Source: Apostichopus japonicus
Taxonomy: Eukaryota > Echinodermata > Holothuroidea > Aspidochirotida > Stichopodidae
Reading direction: 5' to 3'
DNA: 64,000 bases
Assembly: GCF_037975245.1 (NCBI RefSeq)
Contig: NC_092577.1
Location: 22,160,398 to 22,224,397 of the forward strand
Of this stretch, positions 36,338 to 46,692 are shown piece by piece. Position numbers and translations under genes: made by a program. The notes under the pieces are model-generated. The model had not been told where the DNA came from. It worked only from the letters and a program-made list of their open reading frames with translations, and did not search any database. Position 1 is the stretch's first letter. Every line of letters begins with the position of its first letter.

Positions 36338-39300
36338 AAAACAAGTATGGTGATAGTAACAATGCTCTGAAAGTCAATGCATCTCACCTCCCTCCCCGGT
36401 GATACCACTCACAGGGAACACAATGAACTATCTATGCCAACTTGAAGCAAAGCAGTTTAATATTGATGCAGTCAATTACTGTCTATGAGGTAATATAATG
36501 ATGTTATTTGAAGGGAACTGAATTTCAAAAGACCAGCAGTTACCAGTTAAAAACTCTGCAAAGGCCACTTTTGACAGTGAGTTGTATGCGGAAGCTTAGT
36601 TACCTGATGTTTCATAACCGATACAAGAACAATTTGTAAGATATGTGCAGGTGGATCCGCTTCCTGCTACTCAATCTCCGATAGTTGGAAATGGACAACG
36701 GTTTTGCTAGCAGAAATGAAATGCTTGAAATTGAGGCCACTTGCCCTTTAAGCAAATGTTCCTATACATGGACAAAAACAGAGCAATGTACAGACACTGA
36801 GGAAAATTGTAACTTCCATAACTGCAAGTTAGTTGCAAATAGTCGGCTATCATGTTGAAATAATATAATATGTGTGGGAACCTTTAATTAAGAATTGGAA
36901 CATGGGAACATGTTTCTACCGATAGACTATGATAGCTGTCATGTTGCTTTGTGCTCAAGAGGATCGTTTTTATTATCTGGGATGTATGTCTGAGTCAGCC
37001 ATTGGTTACAGGGGAAAAAATTACAAAATAACCAAGTAAACTTACCGGTGGTTGACTGACTTTTTAGAATTTGAAATATATTTTCTATGGCGTTATGTTG
37101 TAGCAACAATTGTCATCTACGTATTTTTGGAACTGTAAAAGATTGCACAACGAGTATTATCAAAAGTGGAAAGAAAAAGTAAATGGAGATATGGTGGCAA
37201 AACTACCAAGTGTTCTTGCAAGCCTGGTTGAAGAGCGTTAGATCCACTTAAAAACTGCTGTAAATGACTGAAACTGCTAAAAAGTCTTGAATTTTGAATC
37301 ATAAAGAGCTAGCTAACTGTGACTTGAAGCAATAACCAGGATAAGAAAACCTTACAGTAACCCATTTTCCCCCAAAAGAGCTTTTCTTCATTTTTTCCTG
37401 TATGAGGGTAGCAGCATTTGAGTGTAAAACAATTTTTGCAATCTGGTATATGTTTATAGCCCTCTACTTTGACATATTTCTTATTTCATCCTTTTGAAGA
37501 ATATCGCTAAGTTCCGTTGCTAATCATGAGTCTTCCATGTATCCTCACACTATATAATGCTAACTTTTGTGTTATAATGTGGACCACATATTTGCTTTAA
37601 GAGAAAGTTAGTGGGAATTGGAGGAACCTGCCCATCAATGTGGTATAGTGGCAGTGAGGACGTCACTTGTCCTCAAAGTGTGTTATAAGCAATGATACAT
37701 CAATTGGTTTAGACCTATATTTCTATCACACAAATGTCTTTTTTAACAGTTTTAGACACAATCATCTGTGCCACAAGAAATATAAGTAACAAGTCCTATT
37801 TGATGTATGTGATGCAACTGTGTGTATCTTTCCAACAAGAGCTGTAAGTATCGTCATATCAAGCTTGACAGCTCGTTCCTGAAGGTTTTAGTTTCCATTC
37901 TACAACTAAACACATCTTTCAGTGTATATCTATCTCGTTTAAGAAATAAAAGTTATACACACACAAATATTGCAGCATTAATTTTTTTCATCACAAAAGT
38001 TGCTAGCAGGGTGTGGATAAATTATCATCCCCCTTCAGACCTTCACGGGGTAGACATTTTTGGGTCTCATCACAGTGTCTTTTTAACTTGGTATGCTTTT
38101 GAAAAATGGGAAAATGTCTACTGAGAATGACAAGAACAATTCAGTTGCAATGTATACCAGAATGAACAACTGCAGTAAAATTACTTCCATAACTGAGACT
38201 GAAGGAATCATCACTGTAGGGCGTTGAGATTCATTTTGTGCTTCTTCCTGTGAGCCTTCAGGACTGCACTGCAACCTAGAAATAAAAAGACATTTGTGAG
38301 TTGTTCAATGAATAATTCCACTAGGATAAGTACTTATCCTAAATTGTGTGATTCTGGCCCGCGGGGGGGGGGGGGTTGTGGTTCTATTCATTTCATCCTT
38401 CTTCAAAATGTCACGGTAAGTAACAGATCGAATCTTACATCACTGGTCCACATAGGTGTTGAGACATACTAGTACAGTAGTTGCTTGTATTTAAACTTAA
38501 TGTAGAAATATTTGTTGCACAAGAGATGCAGTGACATAATGCATACGGGTATGTTCTTATATTTGTCCCGTAAAGGCCTTTAGTTATCATAATTGAAGGT
38601 TCACACAACTAACATAAGATGCTTATCTGGCCCACAAGAGCTGCAGAAACTGATTATACAGTATATGTTGTTAGATTTCTGTCCCACAAAGGGCTTTGCT
38701 TAACAATGATGTACACACACCTAAAATGATTTCTCCCACAAGAGCTGAGAGTAACATTTGTTTGCATGTAGTTATGTCTGTCCCACAAAGGTCTTTACTC
38801 AAAGGTGTATACACAACTGTGTATATCTGGCAACAAGAGCTGTAAGTATCGTCATATGAAGCTTCATAGTTCTCGTTTCCATTCTACAACAAAACACACC
38901 TTTAAGTGTTTATCTATCTCGTTTAACATATACAAGATATACATAGATACACATTAATTCTTTGGTGGAGTTAGTTTTGTGTACAGTTATGAAACGCCAT
39001 CATAGACTTGGGGAGAACGGTGTGGATCCAACTTTCACCTTCTTCTAGGCTCCTTAAAATTATACGAGTATACATGTTTCTGTTTCATTGCATCATGTTA
39101 TTTGGACTGTCATCATTCCTGTAATTATAGAACTGCCATATACTTATTGCTCAATATTTCTTTTGTAGGTCTTCAAATTTATATATAGGTGTACTGTACA
39201 TATCTGATAGCGCACAATGTGTGGCCTGCTAGAGATGGATGTTCACCGTGTTCATGAACACCAGCTGTGAATTGGTTTGGCAGCCTTTCAGATTCATCTG

Positions 39301-39586
39301 CATTGATTGATTCCTGTGTAGTCTTAAACTGTCCCTAGGGGCAGATAATAAATGGTTTTGTTACAATTTTTTTATAGTGGGTAACCATGTAGAACTGTAC
39401 TATTGTCATTTAAACTACTATACAATGACAAGTCTAGTGCTTCAATGATAACAAACCATAATGGACTTTTCACACTTGAGGAATTCTGAATAATATACCA
39501 GTCGGAGACGGCATTCTTTGTGTTGCAAAATTATATTCATTAAACAAATAACTTACTTTTCTTTCTTCATGGTAGGCTCTTTACAC
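36338..39586. other. No confident gene; intron-like sequence with a repeat array
   Basis: A possible exon on the minus strand (38274-38190, QCSPEGSQEEAQNESQRP) sits behind a tttctag acceptor and could belong to the broken SET-like gene, but no donor is clear. The remainder holds the repeats listed at 37780-38960 and a G run at 38361-38374. Confidence 0.35.
37780..38960. repeat. Tandem array with cccacaa(a/g)-type units and a ~1-kb-spaced direct repeat
   Basis: Sequence at about 37800-37940 recurs at about 38810-38945 (shared acaagagctgtaagtatcgt, catat, ttccattctacaac, tatctatctcgttta), a spacing near 1,000 bp. Between them, tgtccc(g/a)(t/c)aaaggc/gctt units (38568, 38680, 38780) alternate with cc(c/a)acaagagctg units (38627, 38734, 38824), a step of about 100-110 bp. 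Confidence 0.65.
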
Positions 39587-39741
39587 CTTTATGAAGTGTC
39601 AGTTCTGTGTAAGGTGCAATATCCTTCTTGGCGAACAAGCACCGATGTGGAATATCATTGACCGGGACAATGATTTAATTTGGTGACACATGGTCGTCAT
39701 TCACAATTTTTCCTACACCATTTGCTTCTGTTGCATCCACA
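39587..39741 (-). pseudogene. Dead SET-domain exon (second KMT5A-like copy)
   Basis: The acceptor ttcacag at 39742 opens in the same phase as the matching exon of the gene at 3356, and reads VDATEANGVGKIVNDDHVSPN, here cited as VDATEANGVGKIVNDD followed by HVSPN. A TAA (39675-39677) interrupts it. The frame then continues with IPHRCLFAKKDIAPYTELTL, the PHLCLFA strand of the SET fold, and ends before the YDYG tyrosine, which is missing. At 155 nt it is 35 nt shorter than the 190-nt intact exon. The catalytic tyrosine loss plus the stop make it non-functional. Confidence 0.7.
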
Positions 39742-40104
39742 CTGTGAAAATTAATAATTTGAGTGAAAATTGTTGAAAACATATTAAATTCTGATACACT
39801 ATTAAATTTTAATATAACAAAACACACCATCACTGCATTTGGTCGACCACATGCAGTCATGGTGTGAAATTTTCCGCAAGGATAATGGCATACAAGTGAG
39901 GTGGTAACTTACAAGTATATACAGTATGTCTGTGTTGTTAATCTATATTTACATTTATATTAACAACACAGGCGCGAAATTCCCCTGAAAAGATATTTTA
40001 ACCCTCTCAACCAACCACAACAGAAATTTTATAGCCTAATTACCCGTCCTTTGTTTGAGTATAGAAGCTTATGAATACCCACACAAGTAAACTATGGGAG
40101 CCTG

Positions 40105-40200
40105 TAACAGTCCAAAAATTGGGTCCAAAAAAATGGGCCCGAAAAAAATTGGGTCACAAAACAATGGGTCCGAAAAAAATGAGTCCAAACAATTTGTCGG
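40105..40200. repeat. Short tandem repeat of the attgggtccaaaaaa type
   Basis: Five loosely conserved copies of a ~17-18-bp unit (attgggtccaaaaaa, atgggcccgaaaaa, attgggtcacaaaa, aatgggtccgaaaa, atgagtccaaac) follow one another, then cggaacatag occurs twice (40198 and 40213). Confidence 0.7.
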
Positions 40201-40348
40201 AACATAGAGACGTCGGAACATAGGGATGTAACCGATTGGACATATAGGCGCGGTTAAAACAATGTGGGTGGGCCTTAACGTTCATTCAGACGCGAGCTGG
40301 ATGAAGAAATACATAAGTGTTAACGCACCTGTCATATACGAATATTTA

Positions 40349-41085
40349 GTGCTTTTTACGTGACCCGTCGTACGGGATACAAAACGTCACGGCCAAACGG
40401 CACTACCGAACCATCCCATTCTTACAAACGAAACTCAGGTCAAGCGAGCCAAAAAAGTACATACGCCCACCGACCTGCAGAGACAATACGCCCAACATTC
40501 AAACAACTACAAAAGAACGACCAGCACGCAGCGAAACAAAACACCCTTCCCCAGCACACCACCGTCCAAAAAAGGCCGGCCAAGATAAACGGCGAAAATC
40601 GCCTTCAACCTGAAGGCGAATGTCAGACTTCACCGCCTCCAGGACTGCCTGCCAACCGGCAAATTTCCCCCTAAAAACAACATCACATCTATTCCTGCAA
40701 ATAATTGTTTTACAACAGAATAAACATAAATAATACGCTGCAACACAGCAACGGAACAAACTTGGATGATCTAATCCGTATAAAACAAAACCCTGTCCTA
40801 CCGACCAGGAACGGTCTCCCGTTAAACAGTCGGTCAAGGACTGAAACCACTCCCACAAGTTCAAAACCAAAGGGGCAATGCCAAAAAACATGGGCAGTAC
40901 TCTCTAAGCTGTCACAGCCGGTCCTCGGGGACAGTCCATCACCCAATCGCCAGTGGTACCTTTCAGATTGGTCACCAAGGCACCGTGTGCAATTCTCCAT
41001 GCAAGATCACGGAGCCTGCAACCATTCAGCCTTGAATGCAGCGAACGCCATACTTCGACAGGATGACGTCCCTGATAAAACAATA
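40349..41085 (-). mobile_element. 5'-truncated Tx1-like LINE, ORF2 C-terminal part
   Basis: The minus strand reads the RT-associated zinc-knuckle region: VWRSLHSRLNGCRLRDLAWR, then RTGCDSLESTAHVFWHCPF and LNLWEWFQSLTDCLTGDRSW, spread over three frames, so at least two frameshifts. The tail continues with RCDVVFRGKFAGWQAVLEAV. The 3' end finishes in CACGTAAAAAGCAC (40349-40362 on the other strand), identical to the end of the LINE at 60.0 kb. Loss of everything upstream is the usual 5' truncation of LINE insertions. Confidence 0.85.
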
Positions 41086-41167
41086 TTTTTCTCATTTCCT
41101 TGGTCTCTTTTCCTCACATAAAAAACGAAAAGGTCAAATCCAATGCACATGGATATGAAATACGCCA

Positions 41168-41645
41168 CTACATCACATAATCTTCAAGCCCCCTTGGCCT
41201 TCGAATGTTACGCTTTCGTCGCATGGCTGGAGGTTGTCGAGGACTGCTCTCTTGTTGAGGTGAGATGCTGGGAATGGATGGTGGTACATCTACACCAGTT
41301 GTAGTCAGTGTATCTGTGTCGGTATTATCTGCCTTGTTAGGGATGTCTTCACTGTTTTCTGTGACTTGCTCTGCCTCGCTAAGGTCAGGTCTGATATGCT
41401 GCTGATTACGTGTGAGCAACCTCCCCTCTGGGCTCTGGAGAACGTAAGATCGTTCACCTCCAGCTCTGGCAACAACTGTAGCAGGCTTCCACAATCTTGT
41501 GCCTGGACCCAAAATTCTGGACTTCTGCCCATTGGATAGTGTAGGCAATTCTGATCTTCTGGCATGTTGGTCAAAATAGTACTTCTGAACATTCTGTCTC
41601 TGCTGCAGCTGGTTGTATATATGGTCTACAGCTACGTTGGTATTG
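41168..41645 (-). mobile_element. Ty3/gypsy integrase C-terminal fragment
   Basis: The minus-strand ORF has KYYFDQHARRSELPTLSNGQ, LWKPATVVARAGGERSYVL, SPEGRLLTRNQQHIRPD, which is the C-terminal DNA-binding part of gypsy-type integrase with its variable Pro/Ser-rich tail and a stop at 41168. No reverse transcriptase, RNase H, integrase core or clear LTR was found nearby, so only the 3' end of pol is left. The LINE fragment begins about 80 bp beyond the stop, and a GC-rich block replaces the upstream coding sequence. Confidence 0.75.
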
Positions 41646-41810
41646 CCCAGCAAGCAAGCCGGCGGGCCGCCGTAGATTTGGCAGTCGGCGGACCGCGGGC
41701 GTAAACGCCGCCGGGCCACCGGCGGCTCAAAGAAGGCCCGCCGGCGGCTGGCCGACGGCAAATCAGCAGCCCTGGGGTGGCACGCCGCTGGACCGCCCGC
41801 AATTCGAGGC
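41646..41810. repeat. GC-rich fold-back block (ggcgggccgccg type)
   Basis: About 165 bp of very high GC within AT-rich DNA, made of interleaved inverted GCCGGCGG/CCGCCGGC words (for example gccggcgggccgccg, cgccgccgggccaccggcgg). The gypsy frame runs through it as Ala/Arg/Pro-rich low-complexity residues, which argues that it is an insertion and not part of integrase. Confidence 0.65.
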
Positions 41811-41819
41811 TCGTCCACA

Positions 41820-42979
41820 GTCGTATACTGAGTGTATTGTCGGTGGTATGCCGATGTCTTTCAATTATTTTTTTCTTCCATTTATACTTTATATTTATAC
41901 TGAGACCCCGCTGTAATAGTCAAATAGATTATTTTCAAAAATTGTGACGGTTGATGAAATATGGAATTCGCATTACATTTCCAGCTGGAAACTAGTCACT
42001 GCATGTGTGTAGATTTTGTGGGACGTTTAAGTGGGACATTTTCGAAAAGTTTTATTAACTGAATATCCGGAAACACTGTAGGGGACAACAAAACTTTTAG
42101 AAGTTTGTATTCCAGATATAACGACAGTTAAGTGAAAGCAAAATTTTAATAAAAACATAAGACAAGGAGCATTGAAATAACATTGTGACAGTTTATGAAT
42201 TTAATGCATTTTCCTTGTTTTAGCCATTTATGAACAATTAACTTTAATTATTTGATAAAGCAAAAGAGTGAAGCAAATTTATTAAAACACTTGCCATCAT
42301 AATATCTAATGAAGACGCCCACAGTGCGCCGAAATAGAAACAGTGTAGAAAGGAACAATACGCTCGACGTTCCCTCCATGTTTTGCTTAATTATACTGTG
42401 GGACCATCACAAAGCTGTTTCAACAAGAATAAAGCAAATTCAGTACATTATATGTTGACTTTGCAACCGGATTGATACGATATGAGAAAACATGTTTTTA
42501 CAAACGGAACGTTTCACCCTCCCTCCCGGCCACCACTTATTTGGTAATACAGGGACACGAATTTTGTATTTTTTATACCAGGGCATTAATATCAGGGACT
42601 TTGGAGAACTTGAACCCTTTGCTCGGAATATCATGATCATTCCGTACCTCGCATTGTTGGCCTTTACATCTCATTATGAGCTAGAGTTTCGTTAAATACA
42701 CATGTAATTAAACAATACTACGACTACGACTGAAGAGTATTTCTCTTCAGGGAAAACTCAGTATGACAACCAAATATTCTTACAAAAAGTATCACAGGGG
42801 AGAGATACAGTATATGATACAGATTCTGCATATCGTAACAATTAAACTGCACAAATTGAGATTTCAATTGCATGAAGTGAATCCATGGCTGTAACTGACG
42901 TGAGGAACATAGCAGATTCTGCAATACAAGAAAATTATGAAGAGTGTAACAATGTAAGGGTAACAGTTTAATATATCTG
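41820..42979. other. No gene seen
   Basis: AT-rich sequence with only short ORFs. The region would be 3' flank of the DUF4806-like gene or intergenic DNA. Confidence 0.4.
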
Positions 42980-45900
42980 CAGAAATAAAAGCCATGTATA
43001 CATGGCTTTTATTTTCCCCCTCTCTATCAGAGGCTCCTTTAAAGAATTTTACAAATTCCCTTTGTATTTCCACTGCAGTGGAGTTGGAAGTTGGTTGGTT
43101 CTTCCTTATAGCTTCTACAGTTAAAACAATTAAGAAAGTCAAAAAGAAACTTTTAGTTCCTTACATTGAAAGAACATGCAGGTAAGTTCTTCATAATAAT
43201 ACATCGTGTGTGTGTATATTTTAGAGAAAAGGGAATTTCGTCCTTTTAATATGAACTTCAACCATATAAACCAGCAAATTCCAGGTACTGTAGTTTTCCT
43301 GAGTGTGTGAGCCACGAGTTTCGCTCCCCATGTTGCAGCTCCCACGTACCGGAGCAAGCTCGTCAGTTCATTTGCGGGCTTTAGGGTATTCTGTATTGGC
43401 CCCAAATTATAGCATATGCTATAATCTTAGTATTGAAGGTGAAGCACATATGAATTTCTTGGCCGTGGATCTGTCCGTTATCAATCGAAAGCGATGCCGG
43501 GGACGTTCTCGTTACAATAAAGCAAATAGATACGGGAAAATAGCTTTGCCAAAAGTAAGGCGTACATAATGTAAAGTAAGCAAATATTCAATAAATTGTA
43601 CGAACTTTCTAAAACTTTTAGAAGGAACAGGTCCTTAAACGCCAACTTCTCCCCTTGTCCTGTCCAATTGATGCACATGGCTACATTATTTTGGATCAAT
43701 TCCTGCAGCATCCTCCTTACTGCCACGGACAAGATCTGCCCACCTACTGACGACAGTGTCAAAATGTCGAAGAAAACAGTTGTGAATCTTTGAGTCTTCA
43801 TGGAAGCCAGAATTTTCTGAGGACTGCGTTATGCTCCAACTAGCTCCAACTTGACGTTTTTTCCAGCATGCTTATTTTACACCAGAAACGTGCACGAGAC
43901 AGTGAGTGACACAATCTACCATAAATCAATAGCTTATTCCACATCCTGTATTCGTGTAAAGTAATAATGCTCCAAATTATATCGTGAACTGTCCAACTTT
44001 GTCTATACGTACAACGACAACAACTACTTCTATGACTTCGCAAGAACAATGCAAGAAGTCATGCCGTTACTATCGAGTAACGAATACTTTACTGTGCAGG
44101 CACTACAATTTTCAAGGTTCTACAGTACCATTGATAAGGTATGTATTACTGTAGTATAGGTTTTTCAATAGTATAGTACGTGTAAGGTTCGGTAAATGAC
44201 TAGGCTAATGTAGCTCAATTGAAAAGGTTAACTAAATCAGACCTGTCAACCTGTTTCAGCCCAAAATAGGGAGAATAACATTTTTCATGGCCAAAAAATA
44301 GGGAGCACAAGGGGAAAATCGGCAGGTTCGTCATTTTCAACTGAAATGATATAAATACTCCTAAATAAGTATAGGCCCCTAGTCTACTTATGCAATACAG
44401 TGAGAGAATCTTCCAATCAGTGTTTCTTGTTGTAGTTTACAGCAGCTGACTTCGCTTTCTACAGGGTTTCTTTAGTAGCCTTCCATTTGAAACAGGGAAC
44501 AGTGGACTCTGGGTACTGTAACTTCATGGCTAGTATGCTAGATAGAGTCCCATCAAGCTTGAGACTTAACCGATTGTCTGTCTTGTTCTAGGAAATTGTT
44601 GGCTATTTTCAGAAATGTTGCAAGTGATGAAACATTAAAAAACCGGGAGAATAGAATATGAAACCGGGAGATGCGGGTAAAAACCGGGAGTCTCCCGCTA
44701 AAACCGGGAGAGTTGACGAGTCTGCTAAATATTTCATAATTTACGCACCCTCGTTATTTGCTAAGCTATTTTAGTAAGTGGTGAGTTCTTATTTCATACA
44801 GTACAACCTATTTATCTATATATAGTGTATGTATTTTTCCTTCTTACATAGGACAAAGTATGGGCAATTACCAAACGTTTCTCCACATTAACATCAGTCC
44901 GGGCAAGTTCATCCAGAGCTGTCAGAAGTGGAACAGATGAAAGGGGCAAGTTTACATCATCTGGCAGTTCCTCCAAATCCAAATGGGAGGTCTTAAGGGA
45001 TTGAATTAAATGGGAATTTGCAACTGTTTGGCGCTTCAGGTCCCTTACTTCAGCTTTTATTTCTGCCAAAATCATAAGGATCTTCTTCTGAGTTGCTGTT
45101 AAGAGACAAAATCAGAGAAAGTTTCGTAAAAGCAACATCCGATGTTAAAAGTAGTCACTTTGAAGTGGAAGTGCAATGTGAGAATAGCAGACTGGTACTG
45201 TATATACATTGCATTCCTGGCACAGAAGCACAGTAATTAAGAAAAAGAGAGAAATATTTAGCCTTAGTAAACAGTAACTGGAGTAATAGCTTGCACGGTT
45301 GCCACATTACCAGTCACCAGTGCATGGTCAGCAGGTCAAACAAATGTGCATTATAGCAGTACTTGAACCTTTACAAATGCAGATCATGTACAATGCTTTG
45401 TTTAAATTTACGGTACTACACACCATTAACAATCAAATCTGGGGTTGACATGGGAGATATGTTCCGACTGGACCCTGCTAGTGACTGGGTAGACCCGGTA
45501 GAGTGCCTTGCACTTATTGGTGATACGACAGCATGAGGAAAATTTGGCCTCTGTGATTGAGGATTTATATTGGAGGTCAATGCCGTTGTGAGGGGAACCA
45601 ATGGCTGAATCGGTGGAGGCAGGGTGAAGTTCTCAGCTTCTTCTTCTGTGTCGTCAGAGGAAGACACATACCGGCGATTTTGCCTATGAGTATGAAAAGG
45701 AAATAGACATTGAGTAAGTACATCACAGAAATTGCCTTTACCATAACATCCATGTTGAGAGTATTGTGTCTGATTTAAACATATGGGATTTTTATGTCCG
45801 ATATGATTTAAGCTGATTATAGGTCAATTTAAATATGGAGCTAGAGTTCATAAAATATTACTGAACTTTCTGAGTTTCATACTTGTTAAGTCAGTAAGGA

Positions 45901-46643
45901 TGGCACTTTTGGTTTAAGTTGTTTGAGTGAGACTGTACTGTATGTTCACTGTCAGCATCTCTATGAGAAAGATCAATGATGGTAATTTTGGAATGTACAG
46001 TATAACCTGCATTTATTATTGTAGCAGTTTTGCTTGGTATATTTAAATCGAACATTAGCATATTTATATATTGGACACTTACAACTTTCTGCGTTTTGAT
46101 GGCCTCTCATCTTCATTTTCAGTAGCTAAGTCTGAAGTCTCCTCAGCCCTTGTCAATAATATCATTGCCCGTGCATAGGAACCTGAAGAAATGAAACAAT
46201 TGAAAAAAATCTTGATAGTGGGCATTTGTGATGAAGTAGTAAACTACTGTACACTATACAGTGGTATGGTCCTATCTGTAAATGAAAGGTTTTAATCTCG
46301 TACGTCGTGGAGATGTACAACACTATACAGTGAGATACTGTGGTCTTTGTAGCACCTTGATCCATCAAAGTAACCACAAAGCATAATGTTAATGAAAGAA
46401 ACATTGTTATTGCATATCATTTTACACTTTCATTTGAATTAATTGTTGTTTACAATACCTGTTGTTGACAGAACCCGAATGGTATGTCTCGTCCAAGATG
46501 CTTGCGGGGCTTCCACTGACTTGACTGCCTTCTCAAACCTTGTGGAAGATTTATATGGTGGCCAGAAGCATTCTCTTTTGCCAGTTCTCCATTGCGATGG
46601 AATGACTCCTACACCAAGAAAGTTTGAGTATCAGACATGCTGA
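42980..46643 (-). CDS. DUF4806-like protein gene, six recognised exons
   Basis: Minus-strand exons: 46643-46459 (CFWPPYKSSTRFEKAVKS, SWTRHTIRVL), 46182-46083 (SYARAMILLTRAEETSDLAT), 45683-45424 (QNRRYVSSSDDTEEEAENF, Pro/Ser-rich), 45095-44848 (LAEIKAEVRDLKRQTV, a short coiled coil, then LPDDVNLPLSSVPLL), 43746-43606 (SVGGQILSVAVRRMLQELI, CINWTGQGEKLAFKDL) and 43114 to about 42990 (EAIRKNQPTSNSTAVEIQ). Splice phases agree for joins 1-4 and 5-6; join 4-5 is one base off as I read it, so either the site is wrong or the gene is broken. The WTG-x-G-K-x-A-F block is the DUF4806 signature. Proteins with this N-terminal layout often accompany the CACTA-like transposase family whose relic lies directly upstream. 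Biochemical role unknown. Confidence 0.65.
44238..44724. mobile_element. MITE, 487 bp, CAGACCTGTCAAC ends, CTAAAT duplication
   Basis: The left end CAGACCTGTCAACCTG and right end GAGTTGACGAGTCTG are inverted repeats with one two-base swap. CTAAAT flanks the element directly at 44232-44237 and 44725-44730. The right side contains a cluster of aaaccgggag motifs (44640-44712). It lies in an intron of the DUF4806-like gene and encodes nothing. The CAG...CTG ends fit a hAT-like or related family. Confidence 0.75.
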
Positions 46644-46692
46644 AAGACAGTAATGATGATAATGAATAGCCATGATCAGGTACGGTACAAAT

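Noticed and set aside
40360..41121. Plus-strand ORFs of 104 and 138 codons
   Set aside because: They are antisense to the truncated LINE and lack features.
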